NCBI RefSeq assembly: GCF_019320115.1
Contig: NC_089583.1
Coordinates: forward strand, 77,129,739 to 77,193,738
Origin: Miscanthus floridulus
Taxonomy: Eukaryota > Streptophyta > Magnoliopsida > Poales > Poaceae
Direction of reading: 5' to 3'
DNA length: 64,000 nt
Shown one piece after another: positions 1 to 12,900 of this stretch. The notes under the pieces are model-generated. The model did not search any database. It had not been told where the DNA came from and worked only from the letters and a program-made list of their open reading frames with translations. Position numbers and translations under genes: made by a program. How positions within the stretch are numbered: position 1 is the stretch's first letter; every line of letters starts with the position of its first letter.

Positions 1-1663
1 CGCTTAAGAACGAGCTCACCTCTAAATTGAGTTGACGCATTCAAGCCCGGGTCATTGGACCTTGCATGACGGTTGGAGGATCAGCGGATATATCCGAAAG
101 AGTGATGTCCTCATCACGATGTCCACCATGAAAATCCATCTCTGTGTAGGGGCAGAGACGGGGAGCAGGGGCCATGCCCCCCCCAAGGAATGTGAAATCT
201 CCATTGTTTTTTCTTTTTGAAATTCAAATAAAATTTGAAAATTTAACACCTTCCCTAACATTTAAAAAAATAACTTTCTGACTCCACCCCTGTCTCCGTG
301 TATCCAGATTCCAGAAGACTGAGAAGGAAGAAAACGTTTGTGCACTTAGCAAGTATAGAGCCGGGACTACGCCGTGGCCGAACAATAAAACCGGCCACAC
401 TATTTAGCGAACAATCATCTGATTAAAATATCACGAGCGATCAGACATCCCCATTCCCTTTTAGGAAAAAAAATCATTCCTGCATGATTCCTTTATTGGC
501 TGGTCTCGTGTGCGCGCCGCTGTTTTAGTTTTCACACAGTCCAGAGCACTTGTGACGATGGTAGTCAAATAAAATATACTTTTATAAGCTAGATGACATG
601 CACGTAAAAGTTAGATTTATAAGTTAGATTAGCAAACTTATATATACAAGTTCCATTGATAACATATATTATAATAACTGATTTATATAATCAACATTGA
701 TCTTATATTATAATAATTTATTTGTATAACTTAGATATATATCTTAATGAATGGCGTAGATGTAAAGTTGGACGTATAAGTTATATTCAACAACTTAGAT
801 ATATAAATTAATATCATGACATATTAGCATAAATGTGAAACTATATATGGAAATAACCATGTGGTTATATAACTTATAAATATGTAACAAAAAAGAGAAA
901 AATGGTAGAAAGAAAAGAAAAGAAAAAAGAAACATTCACAGGTGTAGCCATGGCACGGGACAAATCTGACCAGCATGCACTAAAAACATCCACGTGTGTG
1001 GATATCTGCATGACACGGAACGGGGGAAATATATTTGAGAGTTGAGTAAAGAAAAGGACAAAAATGAACGGCACAGAGATGGGAAGTTACGAGTCTGCGC
1101 AATAGCGGTCTATCGTTTGCCGCGGTAGAATCGGGTGAACGACCGCTGAAATGGAATTGGGGTTTTGTTCGCCTCATCACGTAAAATATACCGGTGCAGA
1201 CAGGATTAACTTATAACTTATACCAAAACTTAGAAACACAAAAGTCAGATGAACAAAGTTATACGTATAAAGTCAGCATGGATAACTTATACAATAATAA
1301 CTTGTTTATATAACTTAGATATCTACGTTGATTAATGACTTAGATGTAAAGTTGAACGTATAAGTTATATTCAAGAATTTAAATATGAAAATTAATATCA
1401 TAACATATTAGTACAAATATAAAACTACGTACGTACAAAATAACTTGTATAAAAATAAAAAAGAGAAGAGAAAAAAAAAACAAAAAAAAAACATAACATG
1501 ATACATTAATGCACGACACGTCCTCGTATGTTAGTACTAGCTAGGATGGCTCGCTCGAGTGTCTCCGTCTCTATGCGCCGACGGCCAACACTTCACGGAA
1601 TGTGCAACTAACAAGCGAGGACTGGCCCACCTCGCACGTGACCCATTAATCGTTCACTGAGTT
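1..1663. other. AT-rich intergenic DNA with a degenerate direct repeat
   Basis: I recognise no gene here. The stretch at about 700-895 recurs in diverged form at about 1285-1470. Both copies share a run built around TAACTTAGAT, then GTAAAGTTG, then ACGTATAAGTTATATTCAA, and both end in an A-rich AAAAAGAGAA tract. This looks like two decayed copies of one short element or an old segmental duplication. The last five bases, GAGTT at 1659-1663, are the probable left target-site flank of the Copia element that starts at 1664. Confidence 0.5.
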
Positions 1664-3571
1664 TGAAAGCTCCAGTTTGGTTTTGGTGAATTAATAAACC
1701 CTAAGTGCTAACCTAGTTTATCGAAGTGATTATTAGATAGGTAGCACTACTCCAAGTGATTAAGCAAATAAAGATCATGACATGATGATGGTGATGCTAT
1801 GGTGATGATCATATGCTTGGACTTGAAAAGGAGAAAGAAAAACAAAAACCTCAAGGCAAAGGTGAAATTGATAGGAGCTTTTTGGTTTAGTGATCAAGAC
1901 ACTTAGAGAGTGTGATCACATTTAGGATCGATAGCCGTACTATTAACAGGGGTGAAACTCGTATCGAAATACGGTTATCAAAGTACCACTAGATGCTCTA
2001 ACTCATTAAATATGCATTTAGGGTCTATTGGAAAGCTAACACTCTTGGAAATGTTTGTAAAAATATGCTAACACACGTGCACAAGGTGATACATTTGGTG
2101 GTTAGCATATTTGAGCAAGGGTAGAGAAGTTGGTGAAATAAAGGAGGTGATAGTCACTGAGAAACAGTGACCAGACTCTGGTCACGTAGTGATCGGACAC
2201 TGGTCCTACGTCCGGTCAGTGGTGCGCAGTGAAGGCCGCCCTCGGTCTCTTGACCGGATGCAGGCAACCGAACGCAGGCTGAACACTGTTCAGTGTTCGG
2301 TCATGCTGATGTGGCGTCGCACAGAGGAAACAATGAGTGATAAGACGCTGAGCGAGTCCGATCGGTAGTGACCGGACGTGTCCGGTCATGAGTGGAACCA
2401 TACTGGAAACGATCGGACACTAGGGTCCTACGTCCGGTCACTTTTAAGCAGCACGTCCGGTCACAACTTAAATGTACTGATGACCCTCGAGATTAGGCGA
2501 TCAACATTTGAAGCAGGGGACACATGGCATGTATCACGCGACTGGACGCTGGGGTCCTACGTCCAGTTGATCTGACCGGCGCGTCCGGTCGCCTCAATTT
2601 TTAGTGGACTGAGAAGCCAACGACTCTATTTCGTGGAGGCTTCTATTTAAGCCCCAAGGCCAGCTCAAGCTCATTTGCTTGGCCATTTGCATTGACATAG
2701 CAACCTTTTGAGCTTAGCCAAAACTCTCCCACTCATCTCCATCAATGATTCATCATCTTTGTGATATTGGGAGAGAATCCAAGTGCATTACTTGAGTGAT
2801 TGCATCTAGGGGCACTTGGTATTCGTGTTTCGCTGTGGGATTCACTTATTGCTCTTGGTGGTTGTCACTACCTAGACGGCTTGGTGCAGCGGAGGAGGAT
2901 TGACATGAGTTGGTGATTGTTCGTGGCCATCTCCGGTGATTGTGAGGGGACTTGTACCTTCCCCGGTGGAGCACCGAAAGGTAACTCTAGTGGATTGCTC
3001 ATGTCATTGAGTTACCTCACTTGTGGGTATGTTCTTGCGGTGTCAAATTGTGTGGATGAGGTTTGTGCAACACCTCTTAGCCATCAAACCACCAAGTGTT
3101 GGTCGACACAACAGGAACGTAGCATGTTGGCAAGCACATGAACGTCGGGAGAAAATTGGTTGTCTCTTGCCCTTTGGTATTCTCCCGGTGATTGATTTAG
3201 TGTTTATCTTGTGATTGGTTCACTCCTCTACACGGCGGTATAATCACCCTACTCACTCATTTATATTCTCGTAAACTAGTTGTAGCAAGCTCTTTAGTAT
3301 AATTAGAATTGAGAGCTTGCTTTGTAGTTTGAGTTCATCTAGTGGAGCTCTTTAGTGTAGCAAGTGTGAGAGCTCTTAGTGAGTAGTGACTTAGCAAATT
3401 GTGTGTCTAGTGATCATAGTAACTAGAATTGTTGGATAGGTGGCTTGCAACCCTTGTAGAGCTAGAACAAGTTTGCATTTCGCTATTTGTTATACTAATC
3501 AAATTGCTCTAGTTGATTTATAGATTTTTAAATAGGCTATTCACCCCCTATAGCCATATTAGGACCTTTCA
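1664..3571 (+). repeat. 5' LTR of Sirevirus-like element
   Basis: The LTR is 1908 bp, TG...CA bounded, and matches 29338-31149 with scattered substitutions and some indels. It is longer than the 3' LTR mainly because extra CCGG palindrome units are present around 2165-2470. The divergence shows this is the oldest of the three nested insertions. Confidence 0.9.
2160..2595. repeat. Palindromic CCGGAC/GTCCGG array inside the Copia LTR
   Basis: Several short inverted repeats cluster here. GACCGGAC and GTCCGGTC arms flank 2 nt at 2370-2387. GTGACCAG and CTGGTCAC flank 3 nt at 2167-2185. Further single arms read ACGTCCGGTCA. The 3' LTR carries a shorter, more decayed version (about 29845-30170). 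CG-rich palindromes in the LTR are a known hallmark of Sireviruses; their role is not settled. Confidence 0.7.
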
Positions 3572-3573
3572 AA

Positions 3574-3590
3574 AGGTATTAGAGTCGTGG
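3574..3590 (+). other. Primer-binding site, Sirevirus-like element
   Basis: Two bases after the LTR the sequence reads GGTATTAGAGTCGTGG. This resembles the usual plant TGGTATCAGAGC site complementary to the 3' end of initiator methionine tRNA, with decay. Confidence 0.7.
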
Positions 3591-3631
3591 TCACCATTTA
3601 ATTGAATGCTTAACAACATCGGTGTCAAATT

Positions 3632-5706
3632 ATGGCTCAAGTTGTGTTCAACCATGTGGGGGGCAAACCACCATTCTTTGTTGGCACATGCTATAATTAT
3701 TGGAAGAGAAAGATGAAGATGTATCTTGGTTCAATCAATGATCAAGTATGGGATATGACCAAGAATGACTATGCTATCATTGATCCCGACAATCTCACCA
3801 ATCAAGACAAGACCAACAAGCAATGCAATACAATGGCTCTCAACACCATATACAATGCCATTGATTCCAAGGTGTTTGAGCAAATCAAGGATTGTGAGAG
3901 AGCTAATGAGGTATGGAAGAGATTGGAGAAAACATATGAGGGCACACCAGCAGTGAAGAGTGCCAAGTTGTATATTCTCAAGGATAAGTTGACAAGTTTC
4001 AAGATGAAGGAAGATGAGAGCATTCCAGAGATGTTCCATCAATTATAAGTAATTATCAATGATTTGAAGGCATTGAGAGAAAAGATCAATAATGATGATG
4101 TCTCTCATTGATTCTTGATGTGCCTACCTCCAAGTTTTGAAATGTTGAGATTGCTTATCATAAGAGAAGGATTGAAGGAGATTACCCCTAACCAAGTACT
4201 AGATGATGTCATGACACAAGAGACATACTGTGTGGAAAGGAAGGGGGTTGACAAGGATGACAAGAAGGAAGATGAAGACAAGAAGAAGAATAGTGTAGCA
4301 TTCAAGGCTAGCTCATCATCCAAGAACAAGGGCAAGTTCAAGAAAGAATCAAATGATGATGAGGATCTTAGTGACATTGATGATGAGGCCATGGCTCTAT
4401 TTGTGCGCAAGATGGGCAAATTCATGAAGAAGGAGGGCTATGGTGCAAGAAAGAGAAGAGATCACATGAAAAGCAAAGAATATATAAGAAGATGCTACAA
4501 TTGCAAGAGCCCCAATCACGTTGTAGTGGATTGTCCCTATAATAGTGACAATGATGAGGATAAGAAGAAGAAAGACAAGAAGGAAAAGAAGGAGAAGGAG
4601 AAGGAGAGGAGGATGACCTTCCAAAAGAAGAAGGGTGGAGGCTATGTGGTCACATAGGATAGTAATGGCTCTTTGGATAGTGATGATGACAAGAAATCTA
4701 TTAAGAAAGCACTAGCAAGCATCGCCATCAACAACAAGCCCTCCATCTTCGACACTCCATCGACATGCCTCATGGAAAAGCCTACCAAGGTAAAATATGA
4801 TGTGAGTGATGATGATGAATGTGAAAGTGATGCTTGTAGGAGTGATGATGATGATGAGTACACCAAGGAGGAGCTCATGGACATGTGTGAGCAAGTGCAC
4901 ACTTGCTTTGAGATGAAGAGAAAGGAGTGTAAAGAATTATGCAAGAAAGTCAAATTTCTTGAGCAATCTCTTGATGAGCTCAAAGCCACTCATGAGAGGG
5001 AACTAGAAGCCCATGAGAAGCTTGGCAAAGCTCACTCTAAGCTTGAAAAGGCTCACTCTCTCTCATTGAGCAAGTCAAGAAGGAGAAAGCCAAGAAGGAG
5101 CAAGTGATTGTGTCTTGTGATGTGGGAATAACATGTGATATTATTGATAAATCTTTTTATAAGCCCATTGTTGTTGCTCCCACTAACCCTTCTTATAGCA
5201 CTTCTACTTCAACTTTAACTTTGAGTGATGGTTTCACTTGTGATGCTTCACTAATGATGGAAAATGAGACTCCCAAGAAGGAGGTGAATGAGCTCACTCG
5301 TGCCTTGGGCAATGCCTATGGTGGAGATGCCCGCTTGCTAAAGTGCTTGGGTAGCCAAAGATTTTCTCTCAACAAAGAGGTATTAGGCTATACCCCCAAG
5401 AAAGGCAAGGTGGCCTTTGTCATTCCTAAAACTAGCTTTGTGATGGGCAATGGTTGGTTTTGCAATAGATGCAAGCAAGTTGGACATATAGAGCAATATT
5501 GCAAGATTAACAAGAACAAGCAACCTAATGTATCCTCAATTAGATTTGATTCTTGTTACATGCTTGTTAAGGGTGCCAATGGTATGAAGGCTAAGTTTAT
5601 TGGTATACCAATTATGGGCCCAAACAAGAAGACCATTTGGGTACCAAAGACCTTGGTAACTAACTTTAAAGGACCCAAGCAAGTTTGGGTATCTAAAAAG
5701 AATTGA
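3632..5706 (+). pseudogene. Sirevirus-like gag, broken
   Basis: Gag is the nucleocapsid and particle protein of the element. The start at 3632 opens a UBN2-type gag domain (to about 4046). After in-frame stops the coding continues at 4115-4657 with a zinc knuckle (C-X2-C-X4-H-X4-C, about 4494-4540) and a Lys/Glu-rich stretch, then 4673-5107 with acidic and coiled-coil character. A frameshift near 5100 moves the frame to 5104-5706, which holds a second knuckle of the same spacing (about 5461-5500) and ends in VWVSKKN. At least two stops and one frameshift make it non-functional. Confidence 0.85.
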
Positions 5707-5709
5707 TCT

Positions 5710-6938
5710 TCTTTTGTAGGTCAATTATAAAGCCAGAGAAAGGCATTGAGTGCTTGATAGTGGGTGCACACAACACATGGGTGTTCTTTCTTGTTGATAA
5801 GAGTGATGTGTTTGCAACCTTCAAGACATTCATTAAGAGAATTCGTAATGAGTTTGAAACAACCATCATGAAAGTGAGAAGTGATAATGGAAGTGAGTTC
5901 AAGAACATAAGAGTGGATGATTTATATGATGATTTTGATATTAGGCATCAATTTTTGGCCAAGTATACTCCATAATCAAATGGCCTAGTTGAAAGAAAGA
6001 ATAGAACTTTGATTGACATGGCAAGATCAATGTTGAGTGAGTATAATGTGAGTCATTCATTTTGGGCTGAAGCAATCAATACGCCTTGCTACTATGGCAA
6101 CCAACTCTATTATCGCCCCATGATAGAGAAGACACTTTATGAGCTATTGAATGGAAGAAATCCCAACACAACATACTTTTGGGTTTTTGGTTGTAAATGC
6201 TACATATTAAAGAAAGGCACTAGATTGAGCAAGTTTGAAAAGAAATGTGATGAAGGTTTCTTGCTTGGTTACTCCACTACTAGCAAGGCATATAGAGTTT
6301 AGAATTTGGCTAGTGGTACTCTTGAGGAGGTTTATGATGTGGAATTTGATGAAACAAATGGTTTCCAAGAGGAAGATGAGAATCTAGATGATATGAGAGG
6401 CACTCAATTAGTCAATGCAATGAAGAACATGGACATTGGTGATATAAGACCTAGAGAGGTGTTTGATGTTGAAGATGACAAGAATCAAGTACTCTCTAAC
6501 TCAGAGATACAAGCTAGTGGTTCTCAAGATCAAAGTCAAGCAAGTGCAAGTGTTGACAAATCCAAGATCAACAACAAGTGGCTAGTTCATCATCTCAATC
6601 AAATGATCAATCAAATGCAAGCAATCAAGTGCAAGTGCTCCAACCAACCAATGTTGCAAGTGATCATCCATTGGACACTGTCATTGGTTATATTTCAAGA
6701 GGTATACAAATAAGATCAAAATTGGCATCATTTTGTGAACATTTCTCTTTTGTGTCATCCATTGAACCTAAGAAGATAGATAAAGCTTTGAAGGATGTTG
6801 ATTAGGTCAATGCTATGCATGAAGAGCTAAACAACTTCAAGAGAAATCAAGTATGGGAGTTAGTTGAGAGGCCTATGGATCATAATGTGATTGGAACAAA
6901 GTGGGTCTTTCGGAACAAGCATGATCAAGATGGGATAG
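5710..6938 (+). pseudogene. Sirevirus-like pol, integrase part and start of reverse transcriptase
   Basis: Protease, the GAG-pre-integrase zinc region and the first part of the integrase core are absent: the gag end at 5706 runs almost directly into integrase core sequence. The SDNGSEF motif (second catalytic Asp) is at about 5881-5901. The WAEAINTPCY and FGCKCYILKKG blocks follow at 6009-6302. After a stop at 6300-6302 a linker follows, then the start of reverse transcriptase (NNFKRNQVWELVERP, then GTKWVF) at about 6828-6910. The frame is cut at 6938 by the nested solo LTR and resumes at 26873. Confidence 0.85.
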
Positions 6939-9900
6939 TGTAACACCCTCGGTGTTACACTGTACAATTTTTGCTAAAACATTGCATATGCATCATGTTT
7001 GTATGATGGTGTATGAATCATAGAGTGTAAATCAATTTTTGTGGCTCGAAACATTCATCGAAAACACGAAACGAATGTTATATTTTATGTCGCATTATAT
7101 CGCTTAGAGTTCTAGAGGAATTTTTATTGAACGAAAATACTATAGAACACATATCCGTCACTTTAATAAAGTTTGTGGTACAAACTTCATAGGTAGCAGT
7201 GAAATACTTGCGGTCGAGAATGGAGTTCGCTAGATAGCATAGTTGGTAGCTTGGAAATCGAAGTTGGCGCGAATCCAAACAAAAACTTAGTCGATTTTCG
7301 TAAGTCGGAAAATGGTTCGACGAAGCTAAGTTCGACAATTTTTATAGGGAAATTGGGTTAAGTAGTGGCATGGTCTTAAGTTGGCTTTAGTAGCTTGATA
7401 CACCATCTTGAACATAAAATAGTTGGTTCAGCTACTGTATCATCGGGTTGGGTGTTTAAGCCGCTTTAAAAAGCATGCAAGTCACATTTTTGAATGATGC
7501 CAGTGCCTGAGCGCGATCACCCTCTGCTTTTACTCAGCACACCATGCTGGCCCACCCATCGCGCATGTGCATGAACACCCGTGCACGTGGCTCCGCACTG
7601 CTGGCCATGGCCACTGTTGTCGCGCCCTGGCACACGCTCACGCACGCACGCGCATTGCGCCAGTGAGCCTAGCCGCTCTACCCGTCGTTGCGTCCGCCTA
7701 AGCCACACTGCTCACCGTTGCGTCGCTCTGCATACCCAATCACGCTATGCTCTGACTGTCGCTACCATGCAGTCATTACTGCCATTGACCCTTCTCGACT
7801 GCATGCGCGCAGGCCTGTCGCCTAGCTTTGCCATCACGTCCACGCTCGACGCCACGCCACGTTGTTGCCTCCCTAAACCGGCGTCAGTCTCTACGACGCG
7901 CTGTGCTGTGCCACTGTCGTCTTGTAGGTCGTGGTGCTGTGGTTGCACGTCATCGTGCAGGACTCTTATGCGCCCATGGAGTCTTCACCATTGTGCTGCC
8001 ATCCTTCCCAAATTAGAAATTGTGCCACGCCAAGCCGCCATCACATCGCCTTCAATGGCGTTGCGCCAGTCGAGATGCGCCAAGGCAAAACCATAGAGCT
8101 TGGCCCTACTCTCATAATTGCGCATGTCTAGGGGTTGAGTAGAGTCTAGCTTCACGCCAAGCTTGCCACTATTGCCGCTGTACAGTGACGAGGCTTCAAT
8201 TGGAGTTTCCCCCCGTCGTCGACCCCCTTAAGTCTAAATGCCATCATCCATCCAATTGGCATTGCATAGCACACCTCCGTCCAATTAACCATGCACTCAA
8301 CTAGCCTTGGTAGTTAGCTTGCGATTGGAGTCGACCCGACGAGCTTTCATACTCCAGTGAGGTAATGCGGGGTGTTTTCCCCACGGCTGTCCACCATGGC
8401 CGTCGAGGTGGGTGATCAGCCAGGATGTCGCCCCTTGCTCCTTTATCTCAATTGAGCAGGGCTTTTGCGTCTCCTTGACTTGTTTGCCTCGCCCGTGCAA
8501 CGGTTTCACCGGTGGTGCAGTTGGTCCCCAGGAACACCTTCGCTGCAGTCGGTGTGAATTGGAGTCACGCCATGCTCATGGCCAACCATCTTGCCGAGCC
8601 CCATGACGTCTTCCAGTCTATCCTACATGTATCTAGTGAGGTCCTCTTGCTCCTAGGGTATGTGATTGAGACGGTTAGGGCCAAGGCTCATTGGAGCGCG
8701 TGGTCGCCTCCGACGAACGTAGTGTAGAGGTGGCGTACGTGGCCGGCTCATTTGGGAGTAGAACGGGTATGTCTAGGACCTCTGGGATGTTAACAGTATG
8801 CTAGCATGGAATCTAGGTAGTGATGGTAGTGTGGTGTTAGGTGATTTTGCTGGCGTCAGTGTTGCCATGGCCAGACCCCGCTGCGGTGCATGGCCACACC
8901 TATACATTGCACCGTTTTTAGTGTATGATACGTCTATCGATGGCGCTTCACTCGTAGAGTGCTAGGGAGGTGTTGGTTGAGGCCAAGGAGGCCCATGCTC
9001 GCCAGAGTTTGGCAGAAGATGCCGCGGCCTCAGTTGAGTTCTGGCCAGGGACTTTATAACGTGAATTTGAAGTGAACCGGAGGATTAAGTGTGAGAGTCA
9101 GTGAGAGAGGGGAATAGTGGAATGGACTATGGTTCCATTTGATTGGAAGCTGAGGGCTCTTTTGCATAATGCGGTGCATGCGGGGGTCTTCCCTCCATGG
9201 GCCGCTATCGCACGTGGGCTGTGCCGTGCCGGTGCGCTGCGCGGGTGCACGCGCGACCGTTGTGGGAGTGGGCCAAGCCGCGAAGTGGGCCGCATGGTTA
9301 AGTTTAGTTTCTTCTTTTCCAGTGAATTAACAAATGCTTATTCAATTTAGTTGTGAGTTGAACTTTGATAATTTGTAGTAAATCTTATAGGTCTCCAAAA
9401 ATAGTGAAACCAAAATTTTAGGTTCACAAAAATGCCATCTATCTGTCAGTGTGGTTAGTTTATAGTTATCTGTGACAATGATATGTTCATAAATTTAAAT
9501 TGGAGAGCTTAGTATTATGTAGATTAATATTTGTAGGATTTTTTGTGGCAAAGTGATGATGGCTTTAATCATGAAATTTTTACAGTAGGTTCATTAGAAT
9601 ATTATGTACTCACTGTAAATTTTGTAGCACTAGAGTAGGTTGATAAATAGAGTAGCTAGTACCCCTTGTTTTATCATATAAAGAGTAAATCGGTATTAAG
9701 AGTAAGAATACCTTTAGTTGCTAAGATAATGTATGTCATGCTTCATACTGGTTAGTGTTAACAGTAGGTAACTTGGCACCTTAGTCGGTAGAACTCGCTT
9801 AGTAGCTTGATAGATGTATTTTATTTTAAGAGCTGCTGTTGTCGTATGACTAAGTGTTGCATCATCATTTCATGCATGTAGATCACGAGTTGTAGAGTTC

Positions 9901-9988
9901 GTGCCCGTGGACGAATAGGATTACGAAGAGGTCATTGTTGAGTATGAGGAGGAGATCCTCATGTAGGAGGGAGCCCCAGAGCGTTTGG
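6939..9988 (+). mobile_element. Solo LTR of a Tekay-like Gypsy family, left part
   Basis: The sequence begins TGTAACACCC, as does the chromovirus LTR at 9989. It is flanked on the left by GATAG (6934-6938), which recurs at 26868-26872 after the right part. No internal retroelement domains remain, so this is one LTR left by recombination. The second LTR insertion at 9989 splits it. It contains a GC-rich middle (about 7500-9300) and an acidic coding-like patch at about 9890-9984, in the same relative position as in the LTR of the nested element. Open frames such as 7581-8096 have no recognisable product. Confidence 0.75.
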
Positions 9989-12900
9989 TGTAACACCCTA
10001 GGTGTTTGGCTTCCACTAATTGCATTTCACTTCATAAACATATGCATCATCTATGTCATCATTGCCATTATTACTGAAACATGCATATGCAACATTTTCA
10101 ACTGTGTATGTTTCATGCTTGATTGTTGTGAATAGAATTGGTGTAATCTGTGAATGCAACATAAATTTCTCATACCTTGAAACATGGCAACATGGTAGAA
10201 ATATGACAAGTGTAGAATAACAACAAAGCTATGAAACATGTGCAACATTTCATTGCAACATATGAGTGAATTGTTTGTTTAGTTGCTTTATCACATGTGA
10301 TCATTAAAAGAGGTATAACAATTTTGTAAAGGTGGTTGATCATGGTCTAATACACCTTAACTACACTTAGAGTAATTGTTTGGACATTGTTCATGTAGGT
10401 CAAAATGACAGAATTGCCCTTGAATGGAGGTTTGACTTGAAATGAACCCTAGAGTGCCACTGTTTGACTATTTAAAAAGTGCAACTTAGATTCTATGCAT
10501 GTCTGAGCAAACTAAAGCAAAGTTGTAGTAAATTTTACAAGGAACAAAAGTTGTTTTATGACCAACTCATGAAAATGTGTGGAACATGCTCAAACATGGC
10601 CCACTAGTCAGAATGCCATGCTGATTTCACACTTAGAAAAATATTCTAAGTCATGGTACATTTCAATTGCATCAAGCCCACTTTGGTTTCATGTAACTTC
10701 GGATCCACGGCGTTTTAGGTGTTGGTCATTGAAAAGAATTTGTAGAGGGAAGGTAGGTCTACAACTTTGATGTTCAATTCCTCCACTAACTCGTCATGGA
10801 TTAGAAGCAGATCATCGTTGAATACTCGCTATCAGGCGTCGGCATTTGCACTGAATCGCATTTTTCAGAAAACGTTCAGTGAATGTTGTGGCCGACCGAT
10901 TCAGAAAACTAACGCTGCGTGGCGCCACCCATCGCCGCTCGCCTGAGCACATAGGCCATGCGCCGCGGATGCCCTGGCACGGCCAGCCGCGTCATGAAGC
11001 ACCCCAGCGCCTGCCCGACCGAGTCACCGTTCCATTTTCGCATTCTTTGCCTCCCACCACGTGCTGCAACAGAGCCGCAGCCGTCTGCCATTGCCAGCCG
11101 CACCTTCGCCTCCGCCGAGCTTCCACGCCGTTGCAAAAACACGTTGCTCCGTTCATCTAGAGCTTCGCCGTGATCCCCGTTACCATCTCCACCTCACCGC
11201 CGGGTCGATCGTGCCTCGATAAGGGCGTATTTGCCGTTTTCCCCCACCACAGCCATGGCGGGACCTCGCCGGAGTTGGCGCTCCACGCGGCCAGCTCTCC
11301 TCACGTCCTTGCCATCCCTCCTCCATCTCGCGCTAGGGTCTAGGCATGCGGCCGTAGCTCGTAGGGTCGCCCTACTAGGCTGCGACGCCGTATCGTTGTC
11401 GGAGCCGGCCGTGCCATGGCCGAGCGCCGCCATGGCCATCGCCACCCCCGCTAGCGGCGTCAGTAGCTGCAATAGAAGGTTTCCCTAGGTCCGCTCGGGT
11501 GAGGCGAACATGTTGGCACCGTTGCCGTCACCGGAGAAGCCACCGGCGACGACCTACGCCGCCGTCCGCTCCATTCCCCTGCCTGTCTCGCTGTCACGTG
11601 GGACCCGGCTGTCAGCCACCGAGGCTGAGGCAGGAGCCCAGCATGGGCCGCGCCGCGTCTTGGGCTGCGCCTGTGCGCTTCGTGGGCCGGCCCAACATCA
11701 GTGAAATGGTTTCCTTATTTGTTTTGTTTAACTATTTTTCACAGTTTGGTGTATAGATTCAAAAATATGTAACTCAAGTTTGGTAGATCCAAAGGATATG
11801 GTTACAATTTTGTTAAGTTCCTAGTCATGTCTAGTATTTAACAAAAATATTATATAAGCACATGTTTTATAAATTTTTGGTGAATTAAATAGGACTTTGA
11901 AATGTGTTTTTGGATACATGCAAACTTGTTTGAATTTTATCTTGAGTTTCTGTGGTCCAAAAATTATGAAATTTTGTGGGTAATCTGTTATTGCTTAGTA
12001 GAAGCTCTGGTTAAAATTTCAGAGCTAGTGCATGTGTAGTTTTTAAGTTATAGAATTTCCTTTTATTAATGGATGGATCTTGTGTGAATTTTCATAATTT
12101 TTCTATAGATCCAGTATAGGTAAAAATTGGTGAGTAAGGTTCTTATGCTGGAATGATGCTAGGAAAAATGTGAAATCTATTGCTTGACACTTTTCATTAG
12201 GGTTTCCTAATTATGCTCAAATTAGACATGTCATCTATTATTTTGGATACAGCAAGTTATGTTTGCCCAATGGCTTTGAAATTTTTATGGTAGTCTATGT
12301 GCAACATGAGATAGCTACTGTAAATTTTGTAGATTTTTATGAATAGTTTTACTATATATTGCTTAAATCACCTAATTAATTAAATAAATTGGAAAAGAAT
12401 ATTAAATAAATTATTTAGAAGTTGGCACTATACTTTCTGATGTTTCTTAGGTATGAAAAACAAGTTGGTAAACTTGGTTTGATCAAATTATGCTTTTGCA
12501 CAATCATTAAATAATTAAGTTAGTAACCCTGTCATTTCTGGACAGATTCTAAGTTTACGGGAATTCGATTTGGTTAACATAAGAATCATGCTTTGGTGTT
12601 TACAAATGTTTTGTAGAGAATTTCATAAGCTTTCCAGAATGTCCTCATGCAAGTCATTTGGAATTGTAGAACTTTAGTTGTGATTGAATTAAGGGACTAC
12701 TTGTATGCATATGAAACTTTAAATGTTAAATTATGTATACCTTTACTATTCTAAGCTGTGGTAATGTTCCTAGGTGTTAGGCCTTTAACTGAAGATGAGC
12801 ATCTTTATCTTAGGTTATGCAAGTTAGGTAAGTTGATCTTGTTCTTTAAGTTAAGTTAGATACATGCTTAAAGTGATTTGAATAGGGCTAGTCTTACTCG

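Noticed and set aside
7581..8096. 171-codon ORF in the solo LTR
   Set aside because: Cys/Ser/Arg-rich translation without any motif, with overlapping frames open on the other strand; best explained by GC-rich LTR sequence.
10879..11756. Cluster of GC-rich ORFs in the 5' LTR
   Set aside because: Open frames overlap on both strands and have Arg/Ala/Pro-rich composition typical of CpG-rich noncoding DNA; the frames are not kept in the 3' LTR.
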